Counted from the stretch's first letter, positions 34,563 through 43,904 are shown. The stretch is DNA of 51,573 bases from Candidatus Omnitrophota bacterium (GCA_023139575.1 JAGLNJ010000116.1:1-51573), one strand, 5' to 3'. Numbers and translations: made by a program. Notes: generated by a model not told the origin, from the letters alone.

Positions 34563-35735
34563 TTAAGTAACAATGTTTCCAAATATTATTCCGCTTAATG
34601 TCGCCATAACAACCACAAGGCTGACATAAATCGCTGTTTTCTTTGTTCCAATTACCCCTCGAATAACAAGCATGTTAGGCAGACTCAACGCAGGGCCAGC
34701 TAACAAAAGCGCAAGAGCGGGGCCTTTACCCATACCTGCTCCGATAAGACCCTGTAAAATGGGCACTTCGGTGAGCGTAGCAAAATACATAAATGCTCCA
34801 ACTATCGCCGCAAAGAAATTAGCCGTCAGGGAATTGCCGCCGACAGCTTTTGCTATAATCCATGACGGAATAATCCCCTCTTTATCCGGTCTCCCCAAAA
34901 GAAATCCAGCCACCAAAACACCAATAAGAAGAAGCGGCATAATCTGTTTCGCAAAAGTCCATGATGCAGACACCCATTCGCCGAGTTCATCTTTCTTAAA
35001 CCATTTAATAAGCGTAATGCCTGTCATTATCAAAAACCCACCGGCTAAATACCACTTCGCCGCAAATATTGACACCCATAAACCTGCGTCACCCGCTTGA
35101 GGTCTTGCCCAATTAGCGAACACTAAAAATCCAACCATTGCAGCAAAATAAATTCCATTTTTAGCTAATGTCCTTGCCTCCTTAACCTCTCCCGCGAATA
35201 ATTCACCCTCTGCGTTCCTGGCTCTCTCCTCTTTAATAAAAATAAAGTGCATCATAAGACCTATGATAACGCTAAATAAAACTGCCCCGACAGCTCTCGC
35301 AATTCCAAGCTTCCATCCAAGTATCCTCGCAGTCATAATAACAGCTAATACATTTATCGCCGGGCCGGAATAAAGAAAAGCCGTAGCAGGCCCCAAGCCG
35401 GCGCCTCTTTTGTAAATACCTGAGAATAAGGGTAAAACTGTACAGGAACAAACCGCCAATATTGTTCCTGAAACAGATGCCACGGTATAGGCAAGAAATT
35501 TATTTGTCTTCGCGCCAAAAAACTTAATGACAGCCGCCTGACTGACAAACACCGAAATAGCACCGGCAATAAAAAACGCGGGGACAAGGCAAAGCAAAAC
35601 ATGCTCTTTCGCATACCCCCTTACCAATGCCAGAGATTCAAAAACAGGGTTCCTGAAAGGCAACAGTTCAACCGGCAGATAAAGACATCCCAAGAAAGCT
35701 ACAATCATTAACATCAACTTTCCTCGTTCTTTCAT
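34563..35735 (-). CDS. Permease (ArsP/DUF318-type) of the DUF134 operon
   Basis: 390 residues, ten or more membrane helices. CSCTVLPLFSGIYKRGAGLG and AFLYSGPAINVLAV are the family hallmark, repeated in the second half as ATLTEVPILQGLIGAGMGKG and LLAGPALSLPNML. Family members export organoarsenicals or other metal(loid) compounds; the Cys pair in CSC is a plausible metal-binding site. Overlap with the DUF134 gene is four bases (ATGA), so it is controlled with it. Confidence 0.88.
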   Translation of the reverse strand: MKERGKLMLMIVAFLGCLYLPVELLPFRNPVFESLALVRGYAKEHVLLCLVPAFFIAGAISVFVSQAAVIKFFGAKTNKFLAYTVASVSGTILAVCSCTVLPLFSGIYKRGAGLGPATAFLYSGPAINVLAVIMTARILGWKLGIARAVGAVLFSVIIGLMMHFIFIKEERARNAEGELFAGEVKEARTLAKNGIYFAAMVGFLVFANWARPQAGDAGLWVSIFAAKWYLAGGFLIMTGITLIKWFKKDELGEWVSASWTFAKQIMPLLLIGVLVAGFLLGRPDKEGIIPSWIIAKAVGGNSLTANFFAAIVGAFMYFATLTEVPILQGLIGAGMGKGPALALLLAGPALSLPNMLVIRGVIGTKKTAIYVSLVVVMATLSGIIFGNIVT

Positions 35736-36034
35736 TTCTTTCCGCCAACAATCTTACAACATCCACCCTCAATCTTGACTGCCTTGATATTAACAAATGC
35801 GTCCGCTATCTTTTCATGAGCCGATGCTAATATTCTTGAAATTGTGGAACGATGAACTTTCATTCTTCTGGCAACTTCTGCCTGTGTTAATTTTTCTAAA
35901 TCAGCTAAACGAATTGCTTCAAATTCATCAATGGCAAGATTCACGCCCTCTAATTTACTCTGAGGCTTGCATTGCGGACGGAAACACCTCTCCCCCGGCT
36001 CACACTTAACCCATCTTGTTTTCTTTGGTCTCAT
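35732..36034 (-). CDS. DUF134 (UPF0251) family DNA-binding protein
   Basis: 100 residues. The Cys-containing N-terminus (WVKCEPGERCFRPQCKP) is followed by LAIDEFEAIRLADLEKLTQAEVARRM, a sigma-like helix-turn-helix (about 50-72) and a tail with GGCCK. DUF134 proteins are predicted regulators with cysteines that could sense metal or redox state. It opens an operon whose promoter carries a 16-bp palindrome over the start site, which makes autoregulation likely. A GAGGAG site precedes the ATG. Confidence 0.88.
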   Translation of the reverse strand: MRPKKTRWVKCEPGERCFRPQCKPQSKLEGVNLAIDEFEAIRLADLEKLTQAEVARRMKVHRSTISRILASAHEKIADAFVNIKAVKIEGGCCKIVGGKK

Positions 36035-36051
36035 TCTAATCTCCTCTTGTT

Positions 36052-36093
36052 ATGCACATATGTGCATTATAAAGGCAAAAAAATATTTGTCAA
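36052..36093 (-). promoter_or_regulatory. Sigma-70 promoter with palindromic operator for the DUF134 operon
   Basis: On the minus strand, TTGACA (36093-36088), a 16-base spacer and TATAAT (36071-36066) are exact consensus hexamers. The perfect 16-bp palindrome ATGCACATATGTGCAT (36067-36052) overlaps the -10 end and covers the expected start site, a typical repressor position. The DUF134 ATG lies 18 bases further down. That the DUF134 protein binds it is inferred. Confidence 0.82.
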
Positions 36094-36261
36094 TCCAAAA
36101 AAGACTCCATAAAACTTACTGGAAACCGCTTAGGGGATAGTAAGAATCCATAAACTGTATTGTAAACTGAAATTATCCGAAACAACATTACCTTTTTCTA
36201 ATTCTTATTTTTTAAATCAGACTTTTTATTCTTGAATAAGCTTCTTTTGGCACAGACTGAC

Positions 36262-37626
36262 TCACTCATTTACATGAAACTCATCATCAGCTATATTGAG
36301 GTCTAATTCTAATTCTTCAATATTCCAATCCATTGTCATATTAGCATATTCTCTCACGTGACCTATTGTTTTTCCTCGAGTGGGCAAATATTTACCTGAA
36401 TATTTCTTTACGCCAACCACAAGCTCATCTTTTGCTAATTCATATTCATTCCCTGACCCAAGTATTCCTATCCAATAATCTCTTAGTGCCACAACCAACT
36501 CAAGATTTAAGTCAATTATTATCTCAACCTTTGGTCGAGGGGGATATGGGCCACCATTTGGGTCTTTCAAAGAACCTGAAATTAAATAAAGATTTGGCTC
36601 AACATCAAAAGTATAAAGCTCATCTAAATAATTGGGCACATTTGCTAATTTATTAACTTTCAAATTATAATCTTGTTGCACCTGGTATAAATTATCCAAT
36701 CCAATGCGATGAAGAATAGGTATTGTATTTATATCTAGGTTACTTTGGTTTAATATTCTCTCTTGATTAGGGTCAAGGACAAAATAATCTCCATCCTTTA
36801 CAATAGTAACTGCGTCATTTTGAATTGCTTTGAAAAAGCCGGGTTTACGGTAAAATATCTCCTCAAGCGTTTGGTTCCCGCCGTTGGTTAGCTTAAAATG
36901 GACAGATTCTAAAGAATCCAACTTTCTTTGAATAACCTTAATAACCTCATTTACAGTTTTATCACTTTCAACTATCTGATAAAGAGCTGCTCTCGCCTTC
37001 AAATTAAACTCTGACAAACGATTTTCAGCCTTACTCTTGAAAGAAATCTTTATATCATTGCTAATTCCATCATCATATAAGTAAAAATCCTTTCCGTCGC
37101 CACCTGTTTCCATCATTTTTGCACCTATCTTCGCCATGTCGTAGTGTCCAATGGTTTTTCTTAAAAATTCCATATACTCTTTATCATTTACGAGCTCAGG
37201 CGATTCATTAAGAAATATTTCTGTGTGATAAATAATTCTTAAACACAATTCGTCTGTAAAATGATGCTTTTGACCGAGAGAGTTGTATGCTCGAACTAAA
37301 TTCTCATGAAGTTCCTTTGGTGCTTTGTCGCCAGTCGATTCAATGGCATTAAAAATGTTGATATAGTTTCCAATCGCAGTTTGATATTCTTGCAAATTAT
37401 GATAGGTTTCAGCCATAGCAAAAACAAAGGCCATTTGACCAGGATTTTTATTATATCCTTGCTCGAGAATTGCTAATGCCTCATTATATTTGCCCTGATA
37501 AATTAATTGATACGCAGTATCCAAATATTCGTTTATAGATTCTGCTCCTGCCGTATTGGCAGGAATTATAAGTAGGCTAAAAAACAAGCTTAAACTTATG
37601 CTTATTGTAATTACTGAATTTCTCAT
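36262..37626 (-). CDS. Periplasmic TPR protein with LolA-like C-terminal domain
   Basis: 454 residues. A signal peptide (about 1-28, ending AGAES) is followed by TPRs (about 33-115: EYLDTAYQLIYQGKYNEALA). From about 225 the sequence resembles outer-membrane lipoprotein-sorting (LolA/DUF4292-like) proteins: ESVHFKLTNGG, GDYFVLDPNQERILNQS, PRPKVEIIIDLNLELVVAL, and a closing ELDLNIADDEFHV. It may carry lipid or lipoprotein, or be a lipoprotein-linked assembly factor. The gene is alone and divergent from the SNF2 helicase, across a 204-base gap with a large hairpin. A+T-rich. Confidence 0.65.
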   Translation of the reverse strand: MRNSVITISISLSLFFSLLIIPANTAGAESINEYLDTAYQLIYQGKYNEALAILEQGYNKNPGQMAFVFAMAETYHNLQEYQTAIGNYINIFNAIESTGDKAPKELHENLVRAYNSLGQKHHFTDELCLRIIYHTEIFLNESPELVNDKEYMEFLRKTIGHYDMAKIGAKMMETGGDGKDFYLYDDGISNDIKISFKSKAENRLSEFNLKARAALYQIVESDKTVNEVIKVIQRKLDSLESVHFKLTNGGNQTLEEIFYRKPGFFKAIQNDAVTIVKDGDYFVLDPNQERILNQSNLDINTIPILHRIGLDNLYQVQQDYNLKVNKLANVPNYLDELYTFDVEPNLYLISGSLKDPNGGPYPPRPKVEIIIDLNLELVVALRDYWIGILGSGNEYELAKDELVVGVKKYSGKYLPTRGKTIGHVREYANMTMDWNIEELELDLNIADDEFHVNE

Positions 37627-37694
37627 AATTTACCTTTCATCAGATTATAAACTTGAGACTAATTATACTTTGCGATACAATGATAGTCAATGCC

Positions 37695-37781
37695 AAGTCT
37701 TTTCCAATACAAGATGCGCCTGTAGAGACCCAAAGAAAAAATTGAGTCTCTACAGGCTCTTTATTGGATTAGAAAAGACTT
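37695..37781. repeat. Large nested hairpin between divergent genes
   Basis: Outer arms AAGTCTTTTCCAATA (37695-37709) and TATTGG-ATTAG-AAAAGACTT (37762-37781) pair for 15 bp with a 5-base bulge. Inner arms GCCTGTAGAGAC (37718-37729) and GTCTCTACAGGC (37746-37757) pair for 12 bp around a 16-base loop. Length is 87 bases, with no terminator T run. It may be a small non-autonomous element, a structured RNA, or a recombination site. Confidence 0.7.
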
Positions 37782-37830
37782 CAAGGTGTCATTCTATTAA
37801 CATCATATATAAGGTTATTAAGTTATATTC

Positions 37831-40488
37831 ATGAATAAAGAACTCATCGCTGTTATTCTGCCCGACGGGACAATCCAACTTGAATGGATTGACGCCCAGG
37901 ATAAAATTAATAAAAGCACACAAATATTAGAGAAAGAAATTCTCAAACAATTTCAAGAAGGCTTGCCCTCTTGTCTGCTTTTTCTTGGATTCTGTGATAA
38001 AACTGTCGGGCTATCTCCCTCTCTTGGATTCTTAAGAGACTTTTCCCGTCTATTTGCACTAAAATTGAGCCACACCCCTAATCTTGAACTCATCCGTGAC
38101 AAAGCCGTTATCACCATTGAAGAGCGCGAAATCACAGAAACCTTAAGCAAATCCCCTTTCATGACAGGAGCAGAATATCTAAATGAAAACATTCTTAACA
38201 CACTATGGAAACAGTTAAATACTCAATTTCAACAAAAAATAAAAAAGCACAGAGGATCTGTTGCAGACTTTATCAGAAACTACAGCCCTGATGTCCATCT
38301 TGTTGGTCGTGTTTATTTTCATCTCGTTGAGAATAAAAAAAATGAAGAACTTCCTTTTGCCTTTCTTTCAACATACTCAACAGGTTTTAACAATCAAGGA
38401 AAATCAAAACATTTACCGCTCAAGCATGCCTTGAAAGAATATGGCCATGACAAACAAAGGCTTATCGATCTTCTGGCTACTGTTCATTTAGCCGCTAAGG
38501 AAAGCAAACTTATTACCCGAATTCTGAATTCCGGAGAAATCTTTCATCCCCTGGCCTGGTCGTCAAAGGAAGCATTCAGATTCTTAAAGGAGATAGCGCA
38601 TTATGAAAATTGCGGGATTTTATGCCGGATTCCTGACTGGTGGAAAGCCAATTCAAATTCCTTAAAAATTAACATCTCCATCGGCGACTCTTCTCCCGCT
38701 CATTTGGGAATGGACGCTCTTTTAAATTTTAACGCGCAGATGCTCCTGGGCGATGATGTGATTAGTGCAGAGGAAGTCCAAAAGATCCTCGTGGAATCCG
38801 AAGGGCTCGCTTACATTAAAGGAAAATGGGTTGAAGTTGATCCTGAAAAACTGAACCGGGTTCTTGAGGCCTTTGAAAACGCGAAAAATGCGGAAGAACA
38901 AGGTCTAACACTCAAAGAAGCAATGCGTATCCAAATGGGGACAACTGTTATCTTTAACGGGTCATCAAACGATCTTCTGGAAATCTCAAACGGTCAATGG
39001 CTTAACTCAGTGATTCAAAAATTGCGGCAGCCCGAGATGATCAAATCGATTCATCCAGACAAGGACTTTAAAGCAATCTTAAGAGATTACCAACAAAGTG
39101 GATTAAACTGGCTTCATTTCTTACATTCCCTTCAATTCGGCGCATGCTTAGCTGATGATATGGGATTAGGCAAGACTATTCAAGTCCTTGCCTTTTTAAT
39201 GCTACTAAAAAAGAAAAAGAAGACCTGTTCAAATCTTTTAATTGTTCCCGCTTCCATATTAGCGAACTGGCAGAGTGAAATTCACCGGTTTGCTCCGTCT
39301 TTAAACTTTCTCATTGCGCATCCTGGTGTGAATCCAAAGAGTAAGGAAATTCTGAAAAAGGAACAATTCAGTCAAGAATACGATCTTGTCATCACAACTT
39401 ACGGCCTAACTCAAAAATATGAATCATTAAAATCAAAGCAATGGTATTACATTATCTTAGACGAAGCTCAAGCCATCAAGAACCCGGGAACAAAACAGAC
39501 AAAGGCTGTCAAACAATTAAAGTCACATAACAGAATTATTCTTACTGGAACCCCTATTGAAAATAAACTTTCTGATTTATGGTCCCTCTATGACTTCATC
39601 AATCCAGGGTTATTGGGAAGCCCTAAGGAATTCACAGACTACACCAAAGGATTAAAAGATGATCCTAATCAATATAGTCGATTAAAGAATGTCATTAGCC
39701 CCTATCTCTTAAGACGACTTAAAACTGACAAATCCATTATTTCGGATTTGCCGGATAAAATAGAAATGAAATCCTACGCGGAGCTTAGGAAAAAACAGGT
39801 CGTCTTATATAAACAGCTGATTGATCATATGAGTGAAACCTTAGAAGAATTAAACGGCATTCAGCGCAAAGGCATGATATTATCATCACTGATGAAATTT
39901 AAACAGATTTGTAATCATCCCGGGCAGTATCTCGATAATAACGATTATAACGAACAGGATAGCGGAAAGTTCAGACGGTTAAAAGAAATCTGCGAAACCA
40001 TATTTGATAAAAGAGAAAAAGTCCTCATCTTTACTCAATTCAAAGAGATTACCTCCCCTCTTCATGATTTTCTTAAAACCGTATTTCAGCGGGAAGGATT
40101 GATTTTACACGGCAGTGTCCCGGTGGCTCAAAGAAAAAATATTGTTGAACGATTTCAAAGCAAAGAATATATTCCTTTTTTCATTCTATCGATCAAGGCC
40201 GGTGGTGTTGGACTAAATCTGACAGAGGCGAATCATGTGATTCACTTTGACAGATGGTGGAATCCCGCTGTTGAAAATCAGGCCACAGACCGGGCGTTTC
40301 GCATCGGACAGAATAAAAAAGTGATTGTCCATAAATTTATCACCAAGGGAACCGTTGAGGAGAAAATTGACAATATGCTTGAGGAGAAATCAACTCTTTC
40401 CAAAAGTATAATTCAAAGCTCGAAAGAAAACTGGATTACGGAAATGAACAATAACGCAATCCTGGATTTATTCAAACTCAATTTATAA
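37831..40488 (+). CDS. SNF2-family DEAD/DEAH-box helicase
   Basis: 885 residues. An N-terminal SNF2-associated region (to about 400) is followed by the ATPase: DDMGLGKT (442-449, Walker A), DEAQ (544-547, motif II), LTGTPIENKLSDLW (motif III), and the C-lobe GGVGLNLTEANHVIHFDRWWNP, then TDRAFRIGQ (motif VI). SNF2 proteins use ATP to translocate on double-stranded DNA and remodel protein-DNA complexes. The downstream SWIM-finger gene starts 10 bases after the stop, a pairing found in many bacteria, which suggests one complex. A role in DNA repair or defence is possible but not shown. Confidence 0.92.
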   Translation: MNKELIAVILPDGTIQLEWIDAQDKINKSTQILEKEILKQFQEGLPSCLLFLGFCDKTVGLSPSLGFLRDFSRLFALKLSHTPNLELIRDKAVITIEEREITETLSKSPFMTGAEYLNENILNTLWKQLNTQFQQKIKKHRGSVADFIRNYSPDVHLVGRVYFHLVENKKNEELPFAFLSTYSTGFNNQGKSKHLPLKHALKEYGHDKQRLIDLLATVHLAAKESKLITRILNSGEIFHPLAWSSKEAFRFLKEIAHYENCGILCRIPDWWKANSNSLKINISIGDSSPAHLGMDALLNFNAQMLLGDDVISAEEVQKILVESEGLAYIKGKWVEVDPEKLNRVLEAFENAKNAEEQGLTLKEAMRIQMGTTVIFNGSSNDLLEISNGQWLNSVIQKLRQPEMIKSIHPDKDFKAILRDYQQSGLNWLHFLHSLQFGACLADDMGLGKTIQVLAFLMLLKKKKKTCSNLLIVPASILANWQSEIHRFAPSLNFLIAHPGVNPKSKEILKKEQFSQEYDLVITTYGLTQKYESLKSKQWYYIILDEAQAIKNPGTKQTKAVKQLKSHNRIILTGTPIENKLSDLWSLYDFINPGLLGSPKEFTDYTKGLKDDPNQYSRLKNVISPYLLRRLKTDKSIISDLPDKIEMKSYAELRKKQVVLYKQLIDHMSETLEELNGIQRKGMILSSLMKFKQICNHPGQYLDNNDYNEQDSGKFRRLKEICETIFDKREKVLIFTQFKEITSPLHDFLKTVFQREGLILHGSVPVAQRKNIVERFQSKEYIPFFILSIKAGGVGLNLTEANHVIHFDRWWNPAVENQATDRAFRIGQNKKVIVHKFITKGTVEEKIDNMLEEKSTLSKSIIQSSKENWITEMNNNAILDLFKLNL

Positions 40489-40497
40489 GGAAAAGCC

Positions 40498-41379
40498 ATG
40501 TCATATTGGAGCTATTATCCCCCTTATGTCTCTGTCGCGAAAAAACGAGCCAAAGCAGATAAAAAACTTAAAAGCCTGCAAAAGAAAAATCCGAATATTC
40601 GGCCAGTCGTTATTGAAGGCCGTACCATCGCCAGGACATGGTGGGGGAAGGCCTGGAACACAAATCTAGAAAGCTATGCTGACTATACCAACCGTATCGG
40701 ACGTGGACGCAGCTATGTGCGGAATGGTTCCGTACTGGATTTGCAAATACAATCTGGGCTTATCAAAGCTCTGGTACAGGGAGCATTGTCCAGGCCGTAT
40801 AAAGTTCAAATTAAAATAAAAAGTCTGAAAAAAGACATATGGAGAAAAATTAAAACAGAATGTCAGGGAAGTTTTGATTCTCTCCAAGAGCTTCTTCAAG
40901 GCAGCTTTCCAAAATCTTTATCTGACACATTTACTAATCAAAAATCAGGTTTATTTCCCTCTCCTAAAGAAATCTCCTTCGACTGTAGCTGTCCCGACTG
41001 GGCTAACATGTGTAAACATGTCGCGGCTGCACTATACGGCATAGGCGCCCGATTAGACTCAGAACCTGATTTGTTTTTTACTTTAAGAAATGTCAAGATG
41101 GAAGACCTGATAACAGAAGCCGTTAAAGATCAAACAACATCCCTTATCAGCAAAGCCGAGAGGACAAGTTCCAAGGTTATCGATGATTCTAACCTATCAG
41201 AAATCTTTGGGATCGACATTGACGAAACACCGACTCAACCCAAGCCAACACCAAGAAAATTAACAAAAAAACGATCACAAAAATCAGCAAAAAACATAAA
41301 GAAAGCACCGTTTCGAAAGACGAAAAAATTTCAACAAAAAAAGAAGACTACCGCCAGAAAATTGTACCACAAAAAATAG
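40498..41379 (+). CDS. SWIM zinc-finger protein
   Basis: 293 residues. The SWIM motif is C163-S-C165-PDWANM-C172-K-H174 (CxC...CxH) in FDCSCPDWANMCKHVAAALYG. The N-terminal domain has GRTIARTWWGKAWNTNLESY, typical of bacterial SWIM proteins next to SNF2 helicases. The C-terminus (about 245-293) is very Lys/Arg-rich and low-complexity, probably a nucleic-acid-binding tail. SWIM fingers bind DNA or proteins. AAGGAAAAGCC precedes the ATG. The gene ends in TAG (41377-41379). Confidence 0.9.
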   Translation: MSYWSYYPPYVSVAKKRAKADKKLKSLQKKNPNIRPVVIEGRTIARTWWGKAWNTNLESYADYTNRIGRGRSYVRNGSVLDLQIQSGLIKALVQGALSRPYKVQIKIKSLKKDIWRKIKTECQGSFDSLQELLQGSFPKSLSDTFTNQKSGLFPSPKEISFDCSCPDWANMCKHVAAALYGIGARLDSEPDLFFTLRNVKMEDLITEAVKDQTTSLISKAERTSSKVIDDSNLSEIFGIDIDETPTQPKPTPRKLTKKRSQKSAKNIKKAPFRKTKKFQQKKKTTARKLYHKK

Positions 41380-41409
41380 CCAGTCACTCTTTAATGCTGC
41401 CACTGGCTA
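41377..41409 (+). terminator. Hairpin at the end of the SNF2-SWIM operon
   Basis: TAGCCAGT (41377-41384) pairs with ACTGGCTA (41402-41409), eight base pairs around a 17-base loop. It includes the stop codon of the SWIM gene. No T run follows, so it may protect the transcript end or act with a factor rather than as a classic terminator. Confidence 0.4.
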
Positions 41410-41461
41410 CTCAGAATTCTTGTTACAGCACTGCCTTCCAAGAATTACTTCTTAATGATAT

Positions 41462-41938
41462 TTATCCATTTAAAATCTTTTTAACTATCGCAATAAGAGC
41501 TTCTTGAGTAAAAGGTTTCGGCAATGAATATCTCACGCCGTATTTATTAACAACTTCAGAGGAAAAATTCTCTGCCGAAGGCTCACCAATAATTTCTTTT
41601 TTCCGATCTTTTTGCAACTGATCTACCATCGTATCATGACGGTCCGTTTCCTGAAAATAAACCTCAGTACCCAACCCGCTCATAATGACCACCTCAACAT
41701 CCTTAGCGCTGCCAACATTTTCAGTAATGTATTGTAAAACTTTATCACCTTTGATCTTTGGCATGACAAAATCAAGAAAGACCACGTCCGGCATCACCTT
41801 AACAGCCATCTCCTGACCTTTTAACCCATCATGCGCCACAAAAACTTCATATTTATCGTTGAGAGATAAGGCCTCGCTCATCAAAAATGTCAGGTCCTGC
41901 TCATCATCAATGATCAAAATTTTTTTCTTTTCCGTCAT
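41462..41938 (-). CDS. Response regulator receiver domain with an insertion
   Basis: 158 residues, a single receiver with no output domain. D11 and D12 form the acidic pocket, D56 in VFLDFVMP is the phosphorylation site, S87 in IMSGLG and K141 in LPKPF are the switch residues. About 40 residues (91-133, HDTMVDQLQKDRKKEIIGEP) are inserted between the switch Ser and the Lys, longer than usual. It is probably the partner of the histidine kinase upstream (22 bases away). Confidence 0.88.
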   Translation of the reverse strand: MTEKKKILIIDDEQDLTFLMSEALSLNDKYEVFVAHDGLKGQEMAVKVMPDVVFLDFVMPKIKGDKVLQYITENVGSAKDVEVVIMSGLGTEVYFQETDRHDTMVDQLQKDRKKEIIGEPSAENFSSEVVNKYGVRYSLPKPFTQEALIAIVKKILNG

Positions 41939-41959
41939 AAATAATTTCTTTTTAATGTA

Positions 41960-43891
41960 TTATATTTCTGAAAGAGGAATCTTAATAGTAAATATTGTCC
42001 CGACGCCCACTTCGCTTTTAACCGAAATTGTCCCTTTATGCCGCTCAACGATCATATAAGCAGTACTCAATCCCAAACCCGTTCCCTTCCCTTGCTCCTT
42101 TGTTGTGAAAAAGGGCTCAAAGATCCTGGAGAGTCTTGCCTCCGGGATACCCTCACCCGTATCGACAATTTCTACTATGGCCTGTTTCGGTTTCTGCGAA
42201 TCAGTTGAAATGCTGGATCTAATGGTAATCCTTCCTCGAGTCATAGCATCCAAGGCATTGGTCAACAAGTTAAAAAATACTTGTTGCAACAATATCTTAT
42301 CGGCATTCACCTCAGTTGACGCCTCGCAAGAACTCTCTTTTATTAAGGCAACATTCTTTATCTTGGCATTATTCTCTACTAAAGCAAGCGTTGACTCAAC
42401 AACTTCTTTCAAATTAACGGGGTTCAGCTCAATATCTGAAAAACGCGAGAAATTGAGAAGCTCCACAACAACCTTATTAGCGCGTTCAGCTGCATCTTTA
42501 ATCATTTTGACATGCTTGAGGCATTTTTCATCCTGTTCCACCATCCGTGCCTCCAGGGAGTCGCTACTTAATATAATAATCGCTAAAGGATTCTTGATTT
42601 CATGGGCCACCCCTGCCGACAACTGACCGACAGCCGCCATTTTCTCTGTTTGGATAATCTGGCTCTGGGCTATCTTCAACTCTTCATTAGCCTTCTTGAG
42701 CTGACTTTGAGTATTTTTCATGTCGTATAACATATTCTTCAAGGCCCGCTCATTATGTTGCAGATCCTGATTCGCCAACTTAAGTTCTTCCTCGAATTTC
42801 ACTTTTTCAATATTCTCGGACTCTAATTTCTGATTAGCCATCTTCAGTTCTAAAGCAGAGTTTGCCTTCAATTCAAATTCCATTTTTTTCTTCCGGAAAT
42901 GATAAGAAAAAAACATCCCTGCTAATGCAAATAAAACAATAAATTCAACCCAAAGAAAAATATGCCGTGAATGGGCAAGAACAGGTTCGGCAATCTGGGC
43001 ATAATTGCCGAAAATCCCAATCACCCATTCATTGTCCCCGATCTTCATCGGCATGAAGGCAATCATAAACTTCTCCTTAATTAATCTCCTCGCCTTCTGC
43101 TTGGGCTTTTCGAAAACCCCTACCCCTTCTTGACCATCAAGCATGCGGTTAACAACATCCTTGAGCTGGTGCCAATCAAAATCAGGATATTTATTTTGTG
43201 AATATTCAAAAATATTCTGATTAACCATCAATGGATCCGGTGAAAACAATGTTCTTCCCTGCTTATTCATAGCATAAACATCGTGCACAACTTCTTTACC
43301 GGCCATTTTAAAGTATCTTTTTAATTGATCCAATCTGATCACGCTGAGGATATATCCCACAGGTTCACTGCCATCAAATACAGGATGCGAAATCGATATG
43401 GATAAGCCCCCTTTAGGGTCATCATACGGCTCACTGATAAACAATCCATCTTCCTGCATAAGCTGCCGCACATCGTCTTGCTGGGAAATATCAACCCCGA
43501 TCATATTTTTATTTTCGGGCAACAAGGCCAAGACTTTACCCGAAGCGTTCAAAACGAACAATTTATCAACCATATGCCTAGCCTGAGAAAACACATGAGA
43601 GGCGGGACCATATTCCCCTTCGGCAATATGGGCGCTAATAGTTCCAGTCTTAATTCTTTCAATAACCGCAGGTGTTTTTGAAAAAAAGATCAGTTCTTCT
43701 TCAAAATCGGCTAGAAAATCATGCAGGTAATCAGCAGAAAATCTTAAGGAAACCGCCAGTGTTCTCTGTGCTTGAGAGACAACCGTATTTTCAAACTGCA
43801 CAACATGAAACCTGGCGAAAAATACAAGCCCAAGCACAAAAAGACAGGCTGGTATAAAAAGCAGTTTCTTTCTGAAATTTTTCTGATTCAT
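41960..43891 (-). CDS. dCache-type sensor histidine kinase
   Basis: 643 residues from ATG 43891, with AAGGAT 8 bases before; an upstream in-frame ATG (43921) adds 10 residues. TM1 (about 5-25) and TM2 (about 310-330) flank a periplasmic double-Cache sensor domain. A long coiled coil precedes HisKA, where H430 in HEIKNPLA is the phosphorylation site. N box NLLTNALDAM, G1 DTGEGIPE, G2 GKGTGLGL. It should respond to a small external ligand and phosphorylate the response regulator encoded next. Confidence 0.92.
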   Translation of the reverse strand: MNQKNFRKKLLFIPACLFVLGLVFFARFHVVQFENTVVSQAQRTLAVSLRFSADYLHDFLADFEEELIFFSKTPAVIERIKTGTISAHIAEGEYGPASHVFSQARHMVDKLFVLNASGKVLALLPENKNMIGVDISQQDDVRQLMQEDGLFISEPYDDPKGGLSISISHPVFDGSEPVGYILSVIRLDQLKRYFKMAGKEVVHDVYAMNKQGRTLFSPDPLMVNQNIFEYSQNKYPDFDWHQLKDVVNRMLDGQEGVGVFEKPKQKARRLIKEKFMIAFMPMKIGDNEWVIGIFGNYAQIAEPVLAHSRHIFLWVEFIVLFALAGMFFSYHFRKKKMEFELKANSALELKMANQKLESENIEKVKFEEELKLANQDLQHNERALKNMLYDMKNTQSQLKKANEELKIAQSQIIQTEKMAAVGQLSAGVAHEIKNPLAIIILSSDSLEARMVEQDEKCLKHVKMIKDAAERANKVVVELLNFSRFSDIELNPVNLKEVVESTLALVENNAKIKNVALIKESSCEASTEVNADKILLQQVFFNLLTNALDAMTRGRITIRSSISTDSQKPKQAIVEIVDTGEGIPEARLSRIFEPFFTTKEQGKGTGLGLSTAYMIVERHKGTISVKSEVGVGTIFTIKIPLSEI

Positions 43892-43904
43892 CGTTTTCAT
43901 CCTT

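Noticed and set aside
37831-41379. SNF2 helicase and SWIM protein as a DISARM or other named defence system
   Set aside because: The methylase, DrmB and nuclease components are absent; SNF2-SWIM pairs are common outside defence loci.
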